In this document: one piece after another, positions 1 to 11,202 of the stretch
Position numbering within the stretch: position 1 is the stretch's first letter
How the letters are laid out: the number at the start of each line of letters is the position of its first letter
NCBI GenBank assembly: GCA_016235145.1
Contig: JACRLV010000055.1
Location: forward strand, 1 to 33,009
Direction of reading: 5' to 3'
DNA: 33,009 nucleotides
Source of the DNA: Planctomycetota bacterium
Lineage (GTDB): Bacteria; Planctomycetota; Phycisphaerae; UBA1845; Fen-1342
Program-made: the position numbers and the translations under genes
Notes under the pieces: model-generated
Told to the model about the DNA's origin: nothing
The model's input: the letters and a program-made list of their open reading frames with translations, nothing else
Databases searched by the model: none

Positions 1-3401
<3,401 letters not shown>

Positions 3402-3799
3402 GGTCAATTCCCTCGAACTTCGATAATCGAAAAACGCGGAGAAAGGCCGATCCAGATGCCGCCAACGTTCATCTTCACCGCCTGAGCACCGAGCCGCCGC
3501 CAGCCGACAACTCCGGCCGCGAGGCTCCCCGACCTCGATGCCGCGTGTCCGAACTGACGATCAGCGAACTACGCAGTATATTTCCGCGGCATCCGGTCGC
3601 AAGGGCTGTCAAGCAAAAACTTCGAGATTTTCAGAAAAATGGCATTCGGCTTGCAGTAAACGGTTATCGGACCAATGCATTCTGTTTTGGATTGGGCTGC
3701 TTGCGCGCGTGGCCTCAGCCCCAAAGCGGGAGGGAGTTGCAGGGGACGCCGAGTTCCTATACTCCTCGCAACAGGGGTCCTCCTAAAAGGAGAAGCTCT

Positions 3800-5029
3800 A
3801 TGCGTACACTTCCATTTGTTCCTGCCATGTCGCTCCTGCTGTTGGTCCCACTTACTCGAGCGGATGCGGTGCTTTACGCGGTCCATGCACCGCCGCCGAA
3901 CATCCTGCCCGAACTTGACAGCCTCTCCAGCGATGGAACCGCAGCTGCCGGGTGGTTCCATCTGAACGGCGGAGCGAGGGTAATGCGCTGGACGATTGCC
4001 AACGGTAGCGAAGCCCTGACGGGGTCTGACACTGGGTTCGCAGAAGGATTAGGGTGCTCCGGCGCCGGACGGGTCGTGACGGCGTTCGGAGGGCTTTACG
4101 CCGGTCAGACGGGCTATCGCTGGACCCAGGCCACCGGCTGGATCGTCTTGCCGATGCCGCCTGATACATGGTTTATCGTGCCGCGCGCCATCTCCGAAGA
4201 CGGCATGGCGATCGCGAGTTGGGTTATCGGTTATCCGTCGGGAAATGTCCGTCCTGCCCGGTGGACCGAGAGCCTGGGTTATGAAATCCTGCACGACGTG
4301 CCCGCAGACGATGCTTACCCGGTGGTAATTAGCGGCGACGGCTCGACGATCGTAGGACAAAGCTACCCCCGACCGTTCTATTGGACTCAGGCGGACGGCT
4401 ACACGCTGATTCCGGTTGGTACCTCTCTGGCGATTCGGTTTGGCGTCTCGCATGATGGACGATTCGTCGTGGGATCAGATGAGCAGAGTGTTTGGCGGTT
4501 TGAACGCGTCCAGCAGAACTTGCTGCGATTGCAGCGAAGCGACGGCACGCCGCTGCGCGGCTATCCGCGTGGTGTGAGCGGTGATGGTTCCATCGTTGTC
4601 GGAAAAGGAAGTGCGAGCGCTTTCATTTGGGATGAGGCACACGGGGCGCGTGACCTCGCCGCCGTGCTCACAGGCGAATACGGCGTCGATCTATCGGGCT
4701 GGACGCTGACGGAGGCGATCGGAATCTCCACGGACGGCAACGTTATCGCGGGGAACGGCCTGCTGAACGGACAGCAAACCTCTTGGGTGGTCGCGCTTCA
4801 AACGCCAGTCCCGTACACTGGGCGGCCGCCTTGCCAAGGCGATGTCGACGGCGATCACGCCGTCTCGCTGGTCGATTTGGCGTTGGTGCTGTCGGAGTTC
4901 CGTTTGCCCGTGGAATTCGCGAGGTACGATTGCACGGGCGACGGCGTCGTGGATGCACTGGATGTGGACGTCGTGCTGCACGATCAAGGGCAGCGTTGCG
5001 GGCGCAGGCTGCATATCGCAACTCCTTAG
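3800..5029 (+). CDS. Secreted HAF-repeat (extracellular repeat) protein with C-terminal dockerin-like tail
   Basis: Internal ATG at 3800 preceded by AAAAGGAGAAG; signal peptide MRTLPFVPAMSLLLLVPLTRADA; repeated DG-x-VVG units (SGDGSTIVGQS, SHDGRFVVGSD, SGDGSIVVGKG, STDGNVIAGNG); C-terminus GDVDGDHAVSLVDLALVLSEF...DCTGDGVVDALDVDVVL resembles paired dockerin type I Ca-binding loops. Confidence 0.8.
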   Translation: MRTLPFVPAMSLLLLVPLTRADAVLYAVHAPPPNILPELDSLSSDGTAAAGWFHLNGGARVMRWTIANGSEALTGSDTGFAEGLGCSGAGRVVTAFGGLYAGQTGYRWTQATGWIVLPMPPDTWFIVPRAISEDGMAIASWVIGYPSGNVRPARWTESLGYEILHDVPADDAYPVVISGDGSTIVGQSYPRPFYWTQADGYTLIPVGTSLAIRFGVSHDGRFVVGSDEQSVWRFERVQQNLLRLQRSDGTPLRGYPRGVSGDGSIVVGKGSASAFIWDEAHGARDLAAVLTGEYGVDLSGWTLTEAIGISTDGNVIAGNGLLNGQQTSWVVALQTPVPYTGRPPCQGDVDGDHAVSLVDLALVLSEFRLPVEFARYDCTGDGVVDALDVDVVLHDQGQRCGRRLHIATP

Positions 5030-5050
5030 AATGCCAAAACGAGCACCGCG

Positions 5051-5536
5051 ATGACTGCCGGCCAGGAGATTGAGGGAAGCAAGCCCCGGCGCGGCCGCGT
5101 CGCCGGCGTTGACTACGGAACAAAGCGGATCGGGCTGGCCCTGAGCGACGATGAGCAACGTCTTGCAGCCCCGGCCGAGACCCTCGCCGCGACGGGCTCG
5201 GTTCAGCAGGACGTACGCCGAATCCTGGAGTGGGGCCGGCAGAACGACGTCGTCCGCTTCGTGGTGGGTTTGCCGCTGAACATGGACGGTTCTGCCGACC
5301 CGCAGGCTCAGCAGACGCAACGATTCATCGAGGCCCTCTCCAAAGCCGCCGCGACATTACAGGTGGTTGCGGCGGACGAACGGCTCAGCAGCTTTCAAGC
5401 GGACCAATGGCTGCGCGAAGCCGGGGTGCGCGGGTCGCGCACGAAACGCGATCCGCGCCGAGACGCGCTCGCCGCCGCCGCGATTCTGAGGGCGTATCTT
5501 TCGTCATCCAGTGACGAACCGCACGCCGATGAATGA
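5051..5536 (+). CDS. ruvX: YqgF/RuvX family putative pre-16S rRNA nuclease / Holliday junction resolvase
   Basis: Motifs GVDYGTKRIGLALSD, VVGLPLNMDGS, DERLSS and RRDALAAAAILRAYL are typical of YqgF. Confidence 0.9.
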   Translation: MTAGQEIEGSKPRRGRVAGVDYGTKRIGLALSDDEQRLAAPAETLAATGSVQQDVRRILEWGRQNDVVRFVVGLPLNMDGSADPQAQQTQRFIEALSKAAATLQVVAADERLSSFQADQWLREAGVRGSRTKRDPRRDALAAAAILRAYLSSSSDEPHADE

Positions 5537-5571
5537 CGGTTCTGGATGCGAATTCGAGAATCGCCTCGGAG

Positions 5572-5622
5572 CAAAAAAGTAGCGGGCGTTTCGCCGGCCG
5601 CATGACCCGCAAAACGCCCGCT
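5572..5622 (-). terminator. Intrinsic terminator for the minus-strand operon 5657..6715
   Basis: Inverted repeat AGCGGGCGTTT (5581..5591) / AAACGCCCGCT (5612..5622). Read on the minus strand the hairpin is followed by ACTTTTTTGC (T6 tract). Confidence 0.8.
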
Positions 5623-5656
5623 TGGGATATCTGTTTGCGGAAACAACCCTACTCGA

Positions 5657-5827
5657 TTAACTGCCCCCGGGCGGGATGACGCTGCCGAAGAGCGAGGTCG
5701 CGCGATAGGCGACGTAGATCGTGGCGGTCAACACGAAGAGAAAGCCGACGAGTTGCAGGGCCGTATAGATATCATTGTCAGCCGTCGGTCGCGGACCACC
5801 GGACCCGGATGAAGGCATGCTGGACAT
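5657..5827 (-). CDS. Small single-pass membrane protein (56 aa)
   Basis: Manual reverse translation: MSSMPSSGSGGPRPTADNDIYTALQLVGFLFVLTATIYVAYRATSLFGSVIPPGGS*; GGAGG about 8 nt upstream of the ATG; just downstream of the coiled-coil gene and just before the terminator. Below the size cut-off of the supplied ORF track. Confidence 0.65.
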   Translation of the reverse strand: MSSMPSSGSGGPRPTADNDIYTALQLVGFLFVLTATIYVAYRATSLFGSVIPPGGS

Positions 5828-5860
5828 CGAAAACCTCCGTTCTTAGTCGGGCTCCGGACC

Positions 5861-6715
5861 TTAGTTGTTGATTCCACTGCGAACCGAGTCGCCGCTGCGC
5901 ACGCCGTCGGCGCCCATCATCGCGAGCTTGCCGACCGCCTCGCCGGGACGAACTCTTTCAACCACCAGGTCGCCCAGGTACTGGCTTCCGCGATAAACGA
6001 GAAAGGTCATGCCCGAAGTCACGCCCGAGGATTCGCCGATGTTCACGCTCGCGTACGTGCCGTCCACGTTCGTGATCTCGCCCTTGATCGTCCCGGCGAC
6101 GCGCGGAGCGGGCAGAGCGACCGTTCCCGGAACGCTATCGACCGCGGCCCGGGCCGGCGACGAGACGCCGCCGCGGCCGGTCTGGCAGGCGTAGAGCTTT
6201 TCCTGGATGTTGCGGTTTTCTTCCTGGAGGATCGTCACGTTCGTCGTGAGTTCGAGCGTGCGGTTGTTCAGGCGGGCGTTACGCGACTGGAGGTCGATGT
6301 TCTGCTTGAGGAGTTCCCCGTTCTGCGCCCGCACCGACTTCACTTCGCCGGTCAGGGTGTCAACCGTCTCCTGCAACTTGGCCCGACCGGCCTCAGCCGA
6401 GATGCCCTGGTTCTTGACCTGGGTCAGCTCGCTGGTGTTCTTGGCGAGCTTCTCCGTCAGATCCTGGATCTGGCTCTGGGCCTGACCGAGCTCGTTGCCC
6501 TTGGAAGCCAGGGCTTCATCCTTCAGAGCCGAAGCCGCCAGCCCGCTGGCCACCGCGCTCTGGTATTGGGCAGTCGCCGCGTCGCGTTCGGACTGGTACT
6601 TCCCTGCCAGATCCTTCCAGTTGGCCCACTGGGCCGCGGCTGCGATGAAGAGGCACGAAAGCGCGATCGACATCACCGCGTTGAGAACAGTGAAGACCTT
6701 CGTCAGTGTGCTCAC
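5861..6715 (-). CDS. N-terminally anchored coiled-coil protein with a C-terminal beta-rich (FlgT-C-like) domain
   Basis: GTG start at 6715 within the longer ORF; MSTLTKVFTVLNAVMSIALSCLFIAAAAQW transmembrane helix, long heptad-rich region (ALKDEALASKGNELGQAQSQIQDLTEKLAKN...), then YVNIGESSGVTSGMTFLVYRGSQYLGDLVVERVRPGEAVGKL. Confidence 0.7.
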   Translation of the reverse strand: MSTLTKVFTVLNAVMSIALSCLFIAAAAQWANWKDLAGKYQSERDAATAQYQSAVASGLAASALKDEALASKGNELGQAQSQIQDLTEKLAKNTSELTQVKNQGISAEAGRAKLQETVDTLTGEVKSVRAQNGELLKQNIDLQSRNARLNNRTLELTTNVTILQEENRNIQEKLYACQTGRGGVSSPARAAVDSVPGTVALPAPRVAGTIKGEITNVDGTYASVNIGESSGVTSGMTFLVYRGSQYLGDLVVERVRPGEAVGKLAMMGADGVRSGDSVRSGINN

Positions 6716-6950
6716 GAGAACGACTCCTTCAGGTTGTCTCAGAATGCTCGCTCGGTGGAAGGCGATCCGCACCGCTATTGCGCACCGCCACCGCCGCAGA
6801 CCGGCTCGCCCGCATTGCGGCCGGCGGTCCGAAGCGCGAGGTATTGTACGCCGTGTCCGGCGGTCTGCAAATGGTATTCGGGCAGCCGGAAGTCGGGGCA
6901 TCGAATAGGATTGGGATGTGGGGTGAGTCTCCGAGCCCGTGAATTTTCTC

Positions 6951-7013
6951 AGTGGAGCGGGCCTCCGTGCCCGCTTTTGGCCTGAAGGGGCGGGCAGGGA
7001 CGCCCGCCCCACT
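6951..7013. repeat. 63-bp dispersed element with palindromic ends, copy 1
   Basis: AGTGGAGCGGGCCTCCGTGCCCGCTTTTGGCCTGAAGGGGCGGGCAGGGACGCCCGCCCCACT; ends AGTGG/CCACT; same length as and about 86% identical to copy 2 at 25171..25233. Confidence 0.85.
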
Positions 7014-7092
7014 GATCGACACACAGGCCCCAATCCCGGCTCGGCATTAGGAGACCAGGCTCCCGACCCACGTCCGCCTTACAATCCCCGCC

Positions 7093-8073
7093 GTGGGTTG
7101 GTTCCTGCTCAGGCGACTGGTCGCGTTCCCCTTGCTGCTATTGGCGGTCTACACGGGCGCCGTGCTGTTGGTGATGGCCGCACCCGGAGACCCGCTGGAA
7201 ACCGGCGAGAAAGACCTGCCGCTGGAAGTGATCCAGGCTCGCCGCGTCGCGTACAACTACGATCGCTATGTCACCGACGCAAATGGCATCCGCCGCGTGG
7301 AACCGGTGCCGTGGTGGGAGCGGTACTACTGGCTGTGGCCCAAGCGGCTTCTGTGGGATGGGGATCTCCCCGCCCATCGCTACGAGGATTGGACGGTTAC
7401 GGAAATCCTCCGATCCGCGTTGCCGGTTTCGCTGCAACTCGGCGTGCTGGCGCTGTCGCTGTCCGTGCTGATCGGCCTGTCGGTCGGCGTGCTTTCCGCG
7501 GTCGGGCGCGGCGGGTGGCTTGATCATCTGTCCGTAGCGCTCGGGTTGATCGGGATTTCATTGCCGACGTTTGTCGTCGGATCGGTCCTGGTGATCGTGG
7601 TGGGGCTTTGGCTGAAGGCTGTGCCGGTGGTCGGCTGGGGCCGGCCGTCGCAGGCCCTCCTGCCGGCGCTCACGCTGGCGCTGCCGTACGCCGCTTACAT
7701 CGCGCGGCTGACGCGGGCGGCGCTGCTCGACGCCTACGCTGAGGATTTTGTTCGAACCGCCCGGGCCAAGGGGCTTTCCGAGTCGCGCGTGCTGCTGGAT
7801 CATGCGCTGCGTCACGCTTTGCTGCCGGTTTTGAGCTACCTCGGGCCGGCGGCGGCCGCGATCTTCACCGGGTCATTCGTCGTCGAACGGGTGTTCGCGA
7901 TTCCGGGGATGGGCACGCATGTGGTCGAGTCGATCAACAATCGCGACCAGAGCCTGATTCTGGCGACGGTGCTCGTCTATGCGTCGTTCTTGGCGACGTT
8001 CAATCTGATCGTTGATTGTCTATACGCTTTCGTCGATCCGCGAATCCGTGTCGGCGCCCGCGCCGGCGCGTGA
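7093..8073 (+). CDS. ABC transporter permease, OppB/DppB family
   Basis: GTG start; hydrophobic segments and EAA-like loop YAEDFVRTARAKGLSESRVLLDHALRHALLPVLSYLG; C-terminus VERVFAIPGMGTHVVESINNRDQSLI typical of DppB/OppB. Confidence 0.88.
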   Translation: MGWFLLRRLVAFPLLLLAVYTGAVLLVMAAPGDPLETGEKDLPLEVIQARRVAYNYDRYVTDANGIRRVEPVPWWERYYWLWPKRLLWDGDLPAHRYEDWTVTEILRSALPVSLQLGVLALSLSVLIGLSVGVLSAVGRGGWLDHLSVALGLIGISLPTFVVGSVLVIVVGLWLKAVPVVGWGRPSQALLPALTLALPYAAYIARLTRAALLDAYAEDFVRTARAKGLSESRVLLDHALRHALLPVLSYLGPAAAAIFTGSFVVERVFAIPGMGTHVVESINNRDQSLILATVLVYASFLATFNLIVDCLYAFVDPRIRVGARAGA

Positions 8074-8091
8074 GCGGGGCCGCTACCATCT

Positions 8092-8895
8092 GTGAGCGGC
8101 GCGGCGCCGCCCGTGAGGAAGAATATGGCCCCGAAACGTCGGACTCTCGCAAAGCCGGTCCGCAGTCGGCCCGCCCGACCTGCCGCAAAGCGTTCGCGCG
8201 AAACGCAACAGGCGCGGACCGCACGAGCCGGCCGCGTGCTGGCGGGCTTGCGCAGCGCGTATCCAGACGCCGATTGCGCCCTGACCCACGGCAGCGCGCT
8301 GGAGTTGCTCGTGGCGACGATCCTGTCGGCTCAATGCACCGACGAGCGCGTCAACAAGGTGATGCCCGACGTGATGCGGCGATATCCCGACGCGCGGGCC
8401 TTCGCCAATGCCGATCCGGAAGCGCTCGAATCCGTCATTCGCTCGACCGGCTTCTATCGAAACAAGACCCGCAGCCTGATCGGGATGGGGCGGCGCGTGG
8501 TCGAGGCGTATCGCGGCGAGATTCCGGGCGAGATGGACGCTCTGCTGACGTTGCCGGGCGTCGCTCGAAAGACGGCCAACTGCGTGCTGGGGACGTGGTT
8601 TCGCAAGAACGAAGGCGTCGTGGTAGACACGCACGTCGGGCGGTTGGCCTTGCGGCTGAGACTGCTTTCGACGGCTCGCGACGACAAGGACGCCGTCCGG
8701 ATCGAGAACGACCTGATGCAACTTTTCCCCCTAGAGTCGTGGACGTTCCTGTCGCACGCCCTGATCGAGCACGGCCGGCAGGTTTGCGCCGCCCGCAATC
8801 CGCGATGCGCAGCGTGCTCGCTCTCGGCGGATTGCCCGTCGGCTGGGGATTTCGCAAAGCCGCCGCGGAAGGCGAAGTCTGCGGCACGGACATGA
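8092..8895 (+). CDS. nth: Endonuclease III (DNA glycosylase/AP lyase); start could be the ATG at 8125
   Basis: LVATILSAQCTDERVNKVMP, LPGVARKTANCVLG, VDTHVGRLALRL; C-terminal 4Fe-4S motif C-x6-C-x2-C-x5-C (CAARNPRCAACSLSADC). Confidence 0.93.
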   Translation: MSGAAPPVRKNMAPKRRTLAKPVRSRPARPAAKRSRETQQARTARAGRVLAGLRSAYPDADCALTHGSALELLVATILSAQCTDERVNKVMPDVMRRYPDARAFANADPEALESVIRSTGFYRNKTRSLIGMGRRVVEAYRGEIPGEMDALLTLPGVARKTANCVLGTWFRKNEGVVVDTHVGRLALRLRLLSTARDDKDAVRIENDLMQLFPLESWTFLSHALIEHGRQVCAARNPRCAACSLSADCPSAGDFAKPPRKAKSAART

Positions 8896-8908
8896 GGACG
8901 ATCCGATC

Positions 8909-10051
8909 GTGAGCGCCGACGTGATCTACCTGGACAACAACGCGACCACGCGGCTCCGCCCGCGCGTGCTCGAAGCGATGCTGCCCTATCTGACCGAACA
9001 GTACGGAAATCCGGCGAGCATCCACCATTTTGGCGCGCAGATCGGCGCCCGGATCGAAGAGGCACGCGAGAAAGTCGCCGCGGCGATCGGCGCCCGCACC
9101 AGCGAGATCATCTTCACGAGCGGCGGCACCGAGTCCGACAACACGGCCCTCCGCGGCGTGACGGCCGCGCGGCCGAATCGCAAACGCGTAGTCATCTCCG
9201 CCGTTGAACATCATGCGATTCTGGAACCGGCGGAGGCGTTGGCCCGCGAAGGTTTTGACGTGGTTCGCGTCCCGATCGATGGCGACGGCCGGCTCGATCT
9301 GGAGCAGCTTGCCGCGGCAGCCGATCAGCGGACCGTGCTGGTGTCGGTCATGCTCTCGAACAACGAGACCGGCGTGATCCACCCTGTGCAGGCGGCGGCC
9401 GAGATCGCCCACCGCTGCGGGGCGGCGTTTCACACGGACGCGGTCAACGCACTTGGAAAAACCGCGATCGACGTCGAATCGCTCGGCGTCGACCTGCTCA
9501 GCCTTTCGGCTCACAAGATTCACGGTCCGAAAGGCTGCGGGGCGCTCTACGTCCGCCGCGGAACCGCCATACGCCCGCTGCTGCTCGGCGGCGCACAGGA
9601 GCGTCAACGCCGCGGCGGCACGTCAAACGTAGCAGGCATCATCGGCCTGGCGGCGGCCTGCGAGGCGATCGACCTGCCGGAGATGGAGCGAGTCGCGGCG
9701 CTGCGCGACCGCCTCGAGCGCGATCTGGCCGCGCATGCGCCGGACATGCGGATCATCGGCGCGCCCAACTCCCGGGTTCCGAACACATCGTGCGTCTGTT
9801 TCCCGGGCGTCATGTCCGAAGCTGTGCTGCTGTTGCTGAGCGAAGCGGGGATCTGCGCGTCCGCGGGCGCCGCGTGCAGCAGCGGTTCGCTCGAACCGTC
9901 GCACGTCCTTGCGGCGATGGGCGTCGATGCACACATCGCCCAGGGGCAGATTCGCCTTTCGCTCAGCCGCGAGACGACCAGCGACGAGATCGACCGTGTC
10001 GTCGAACTTCTGCCGCCGATCGTGCGGCGCGTCGCGGGCGTGAGAGCGTAA
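8909..10051 (+). CDS. Cysteine desulfurase (NifS/IscS type)
   Basis: YLDNNATTRLRPRVLEAM, NPASIHHFGAQ, TSGGTESDNTAL, SAHKIHGPKGCGALY (PLP lysine), catalytic-loop SSGSLEPSHVLAAMG. GTG start 13 bp after the nth stop. Confidence 0.93.
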   Translation: MSADVIYLDNNATTRLRPRVLEAMLPYLTEQYGNPASIHHFGAQIGARIEEAREKVAAAIGARTSEIIFTSGGTESDNTALRGVTAARPNRKRVVISAVEHHAILEPAEALAREGFDVVRVPIDGDGRLDLEQLAAAADQRTVLVSVMLSNNETGVIHPVQAAAEIAHRCGAAFHTDAVNALGKTAIDVESLGVDLLSLSAHKIHGPKGCGALYVRRGTAIRPLLLGGAQERQRRGGTSNVAGIIGLAAACEAIDLPEMERVAALRDRLERDLAAHAPDMRIIGAPNSRVPNTSCVCFPGVMSEAVLLLLSEAGICASAGAACSSGSLEPSHVLAAMGVDAHIAQGQIRLSLSRETTSDEIDRVVELLPPIVRRVAGVRA

Positions 10052-10242
10052 GCACGAAACCGCCGCGGCACAGGCGTCTCGCCTGCGTAATTCTGCGCCC
10101 AACTTCGAATCACGGAAATCTCGGCGTCCTGCCGACTCGAACAGCCGTTGGCTGGGCATCCGGACTTGCCGATCGTGCCTACGCGGCTTCGTGCCGCACC
10201 ATTCGGCCCCGCGCGGTGGTTCGCGGAGATATGCGGGTATTC

Positions 10243-10971
10243 TCAGCCGTCCTCGGCCGCCGGTTCGTCTTCCGGCTCGACCGCGAGGACGCCGAGCGAT
10301 TCCAGCGCCAGGCGGGCGGCCTTCTGCTCGGCTTCCTTCTTGCTCGGGCCCCACGCGCCGGGAAAAGTGCGCGATCCGATCGTCACTGCAATCTCGAAGC
10401 ATTTGGCGTGGTCGGGCCCCTTCTCGTCCAGGAGCTCGTATTCCGGCGTCTGATTGAGCTGGCGCTGGGCGTACTGCTGGAGCTGCGACTTGAAGTTGAA
10501 CTGATGCTCCGACCCGGCGACGGAGTCGATCTTCTCCGCGAAGTGCTCCAGAATGAACTTGCGGGCGGCCTCGATTCCGCCGTCGATGTAAATCGCAGCG
10601 AGGATCGCCTCGATGGTGCCGGCCGCCAGCGAACGCGGCAGCAGCTCGCCCGGCGACATGCCCTGGCCCAGCATGAGCGCGTCGGTCAGCCGCAGCTCGT
10701 CGGCGACGTCGGCGCACACTCTGCGCGAGACGACCGCCGACTTGATCTTGGTCAGCTCGCCTTCCATCGCCGAGGGGAGACGGTCGTACAGCTCCCGGCA
10801 AATCACGAGCCCCAGCACCGCGTCGCCGAGGAATTCCATCCGCTCGTTGCTGTCCTGGCGCGTATCGGCGGAGGAAGAGTGCGTCAGCGCTTCGTCGAGC
10901 AGCTTGAGGTCGGTGAACGAATAACCGAGCCGTTGCTGGCAAACCGCCAGGCGTTTCACGTCGTCATTCAT
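10243..10971 (-). CDS. rnc: Ribonuclease III
   Basis: MNDDVKRLAVCQQRLGYSFTDLKLLDEALTHSS...NERMEFLGDAVLGLVICRELY and C-terminal dsRBD (FEIAVTIGSRTFPGAWGPSKKEAEQKAARLALESLG). Internal ATG at 10971 preferred over the ORF-track start at 11052. Confidence 0.93.
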   Translation of the reverse strand: MNDDVKRLAVCQQRLGYSFTDLKLLDEALTHSSSADTRQDSNERMEFLGDAVLGLVICRELYDRLPSAMEGELTKIKSAVVSRRVCADVADELRLTDALMLGQGMSPGELLPRSLAAGTIEAILAAIYIDGGIEAARKFILEHFAEKIDSVAGSEHQFNFKSQLQQYAQRQLNQTPEYELLDEKGPDHAKCFEIAVTIGSRTFPGAWGPSKKEAEQKAARLALESLGVLAVEPEDEPAAEDG

Positions 10972-11202
10972 GCGGTGCGGCTCACGAGCCGGGTCGGTGT
11001 CGCAGGGCGTCCGGCGCCGCTGCCGGGCGGGCTGCGTCAACGACTCAGGCAAAGATCAAACCCGTTCAATCGACATGCCAAGTCGGCAATACACGCACAA
11101 TCGTAGCATACCCACATTCCGCGGATCCGGAAACAGCCCGCCGCTCCTCTTCAGGCCGCCGCGGCTCAACCGTTTCGAATGGAGCGCGTATACTCGCGGC
11201 GC

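Noticed and set aside
8435-9607. 390-aa minus ORF opposite nth and the cysteine desulfurase gene
   Set aside because: Antisense to two clearly recognised genes.
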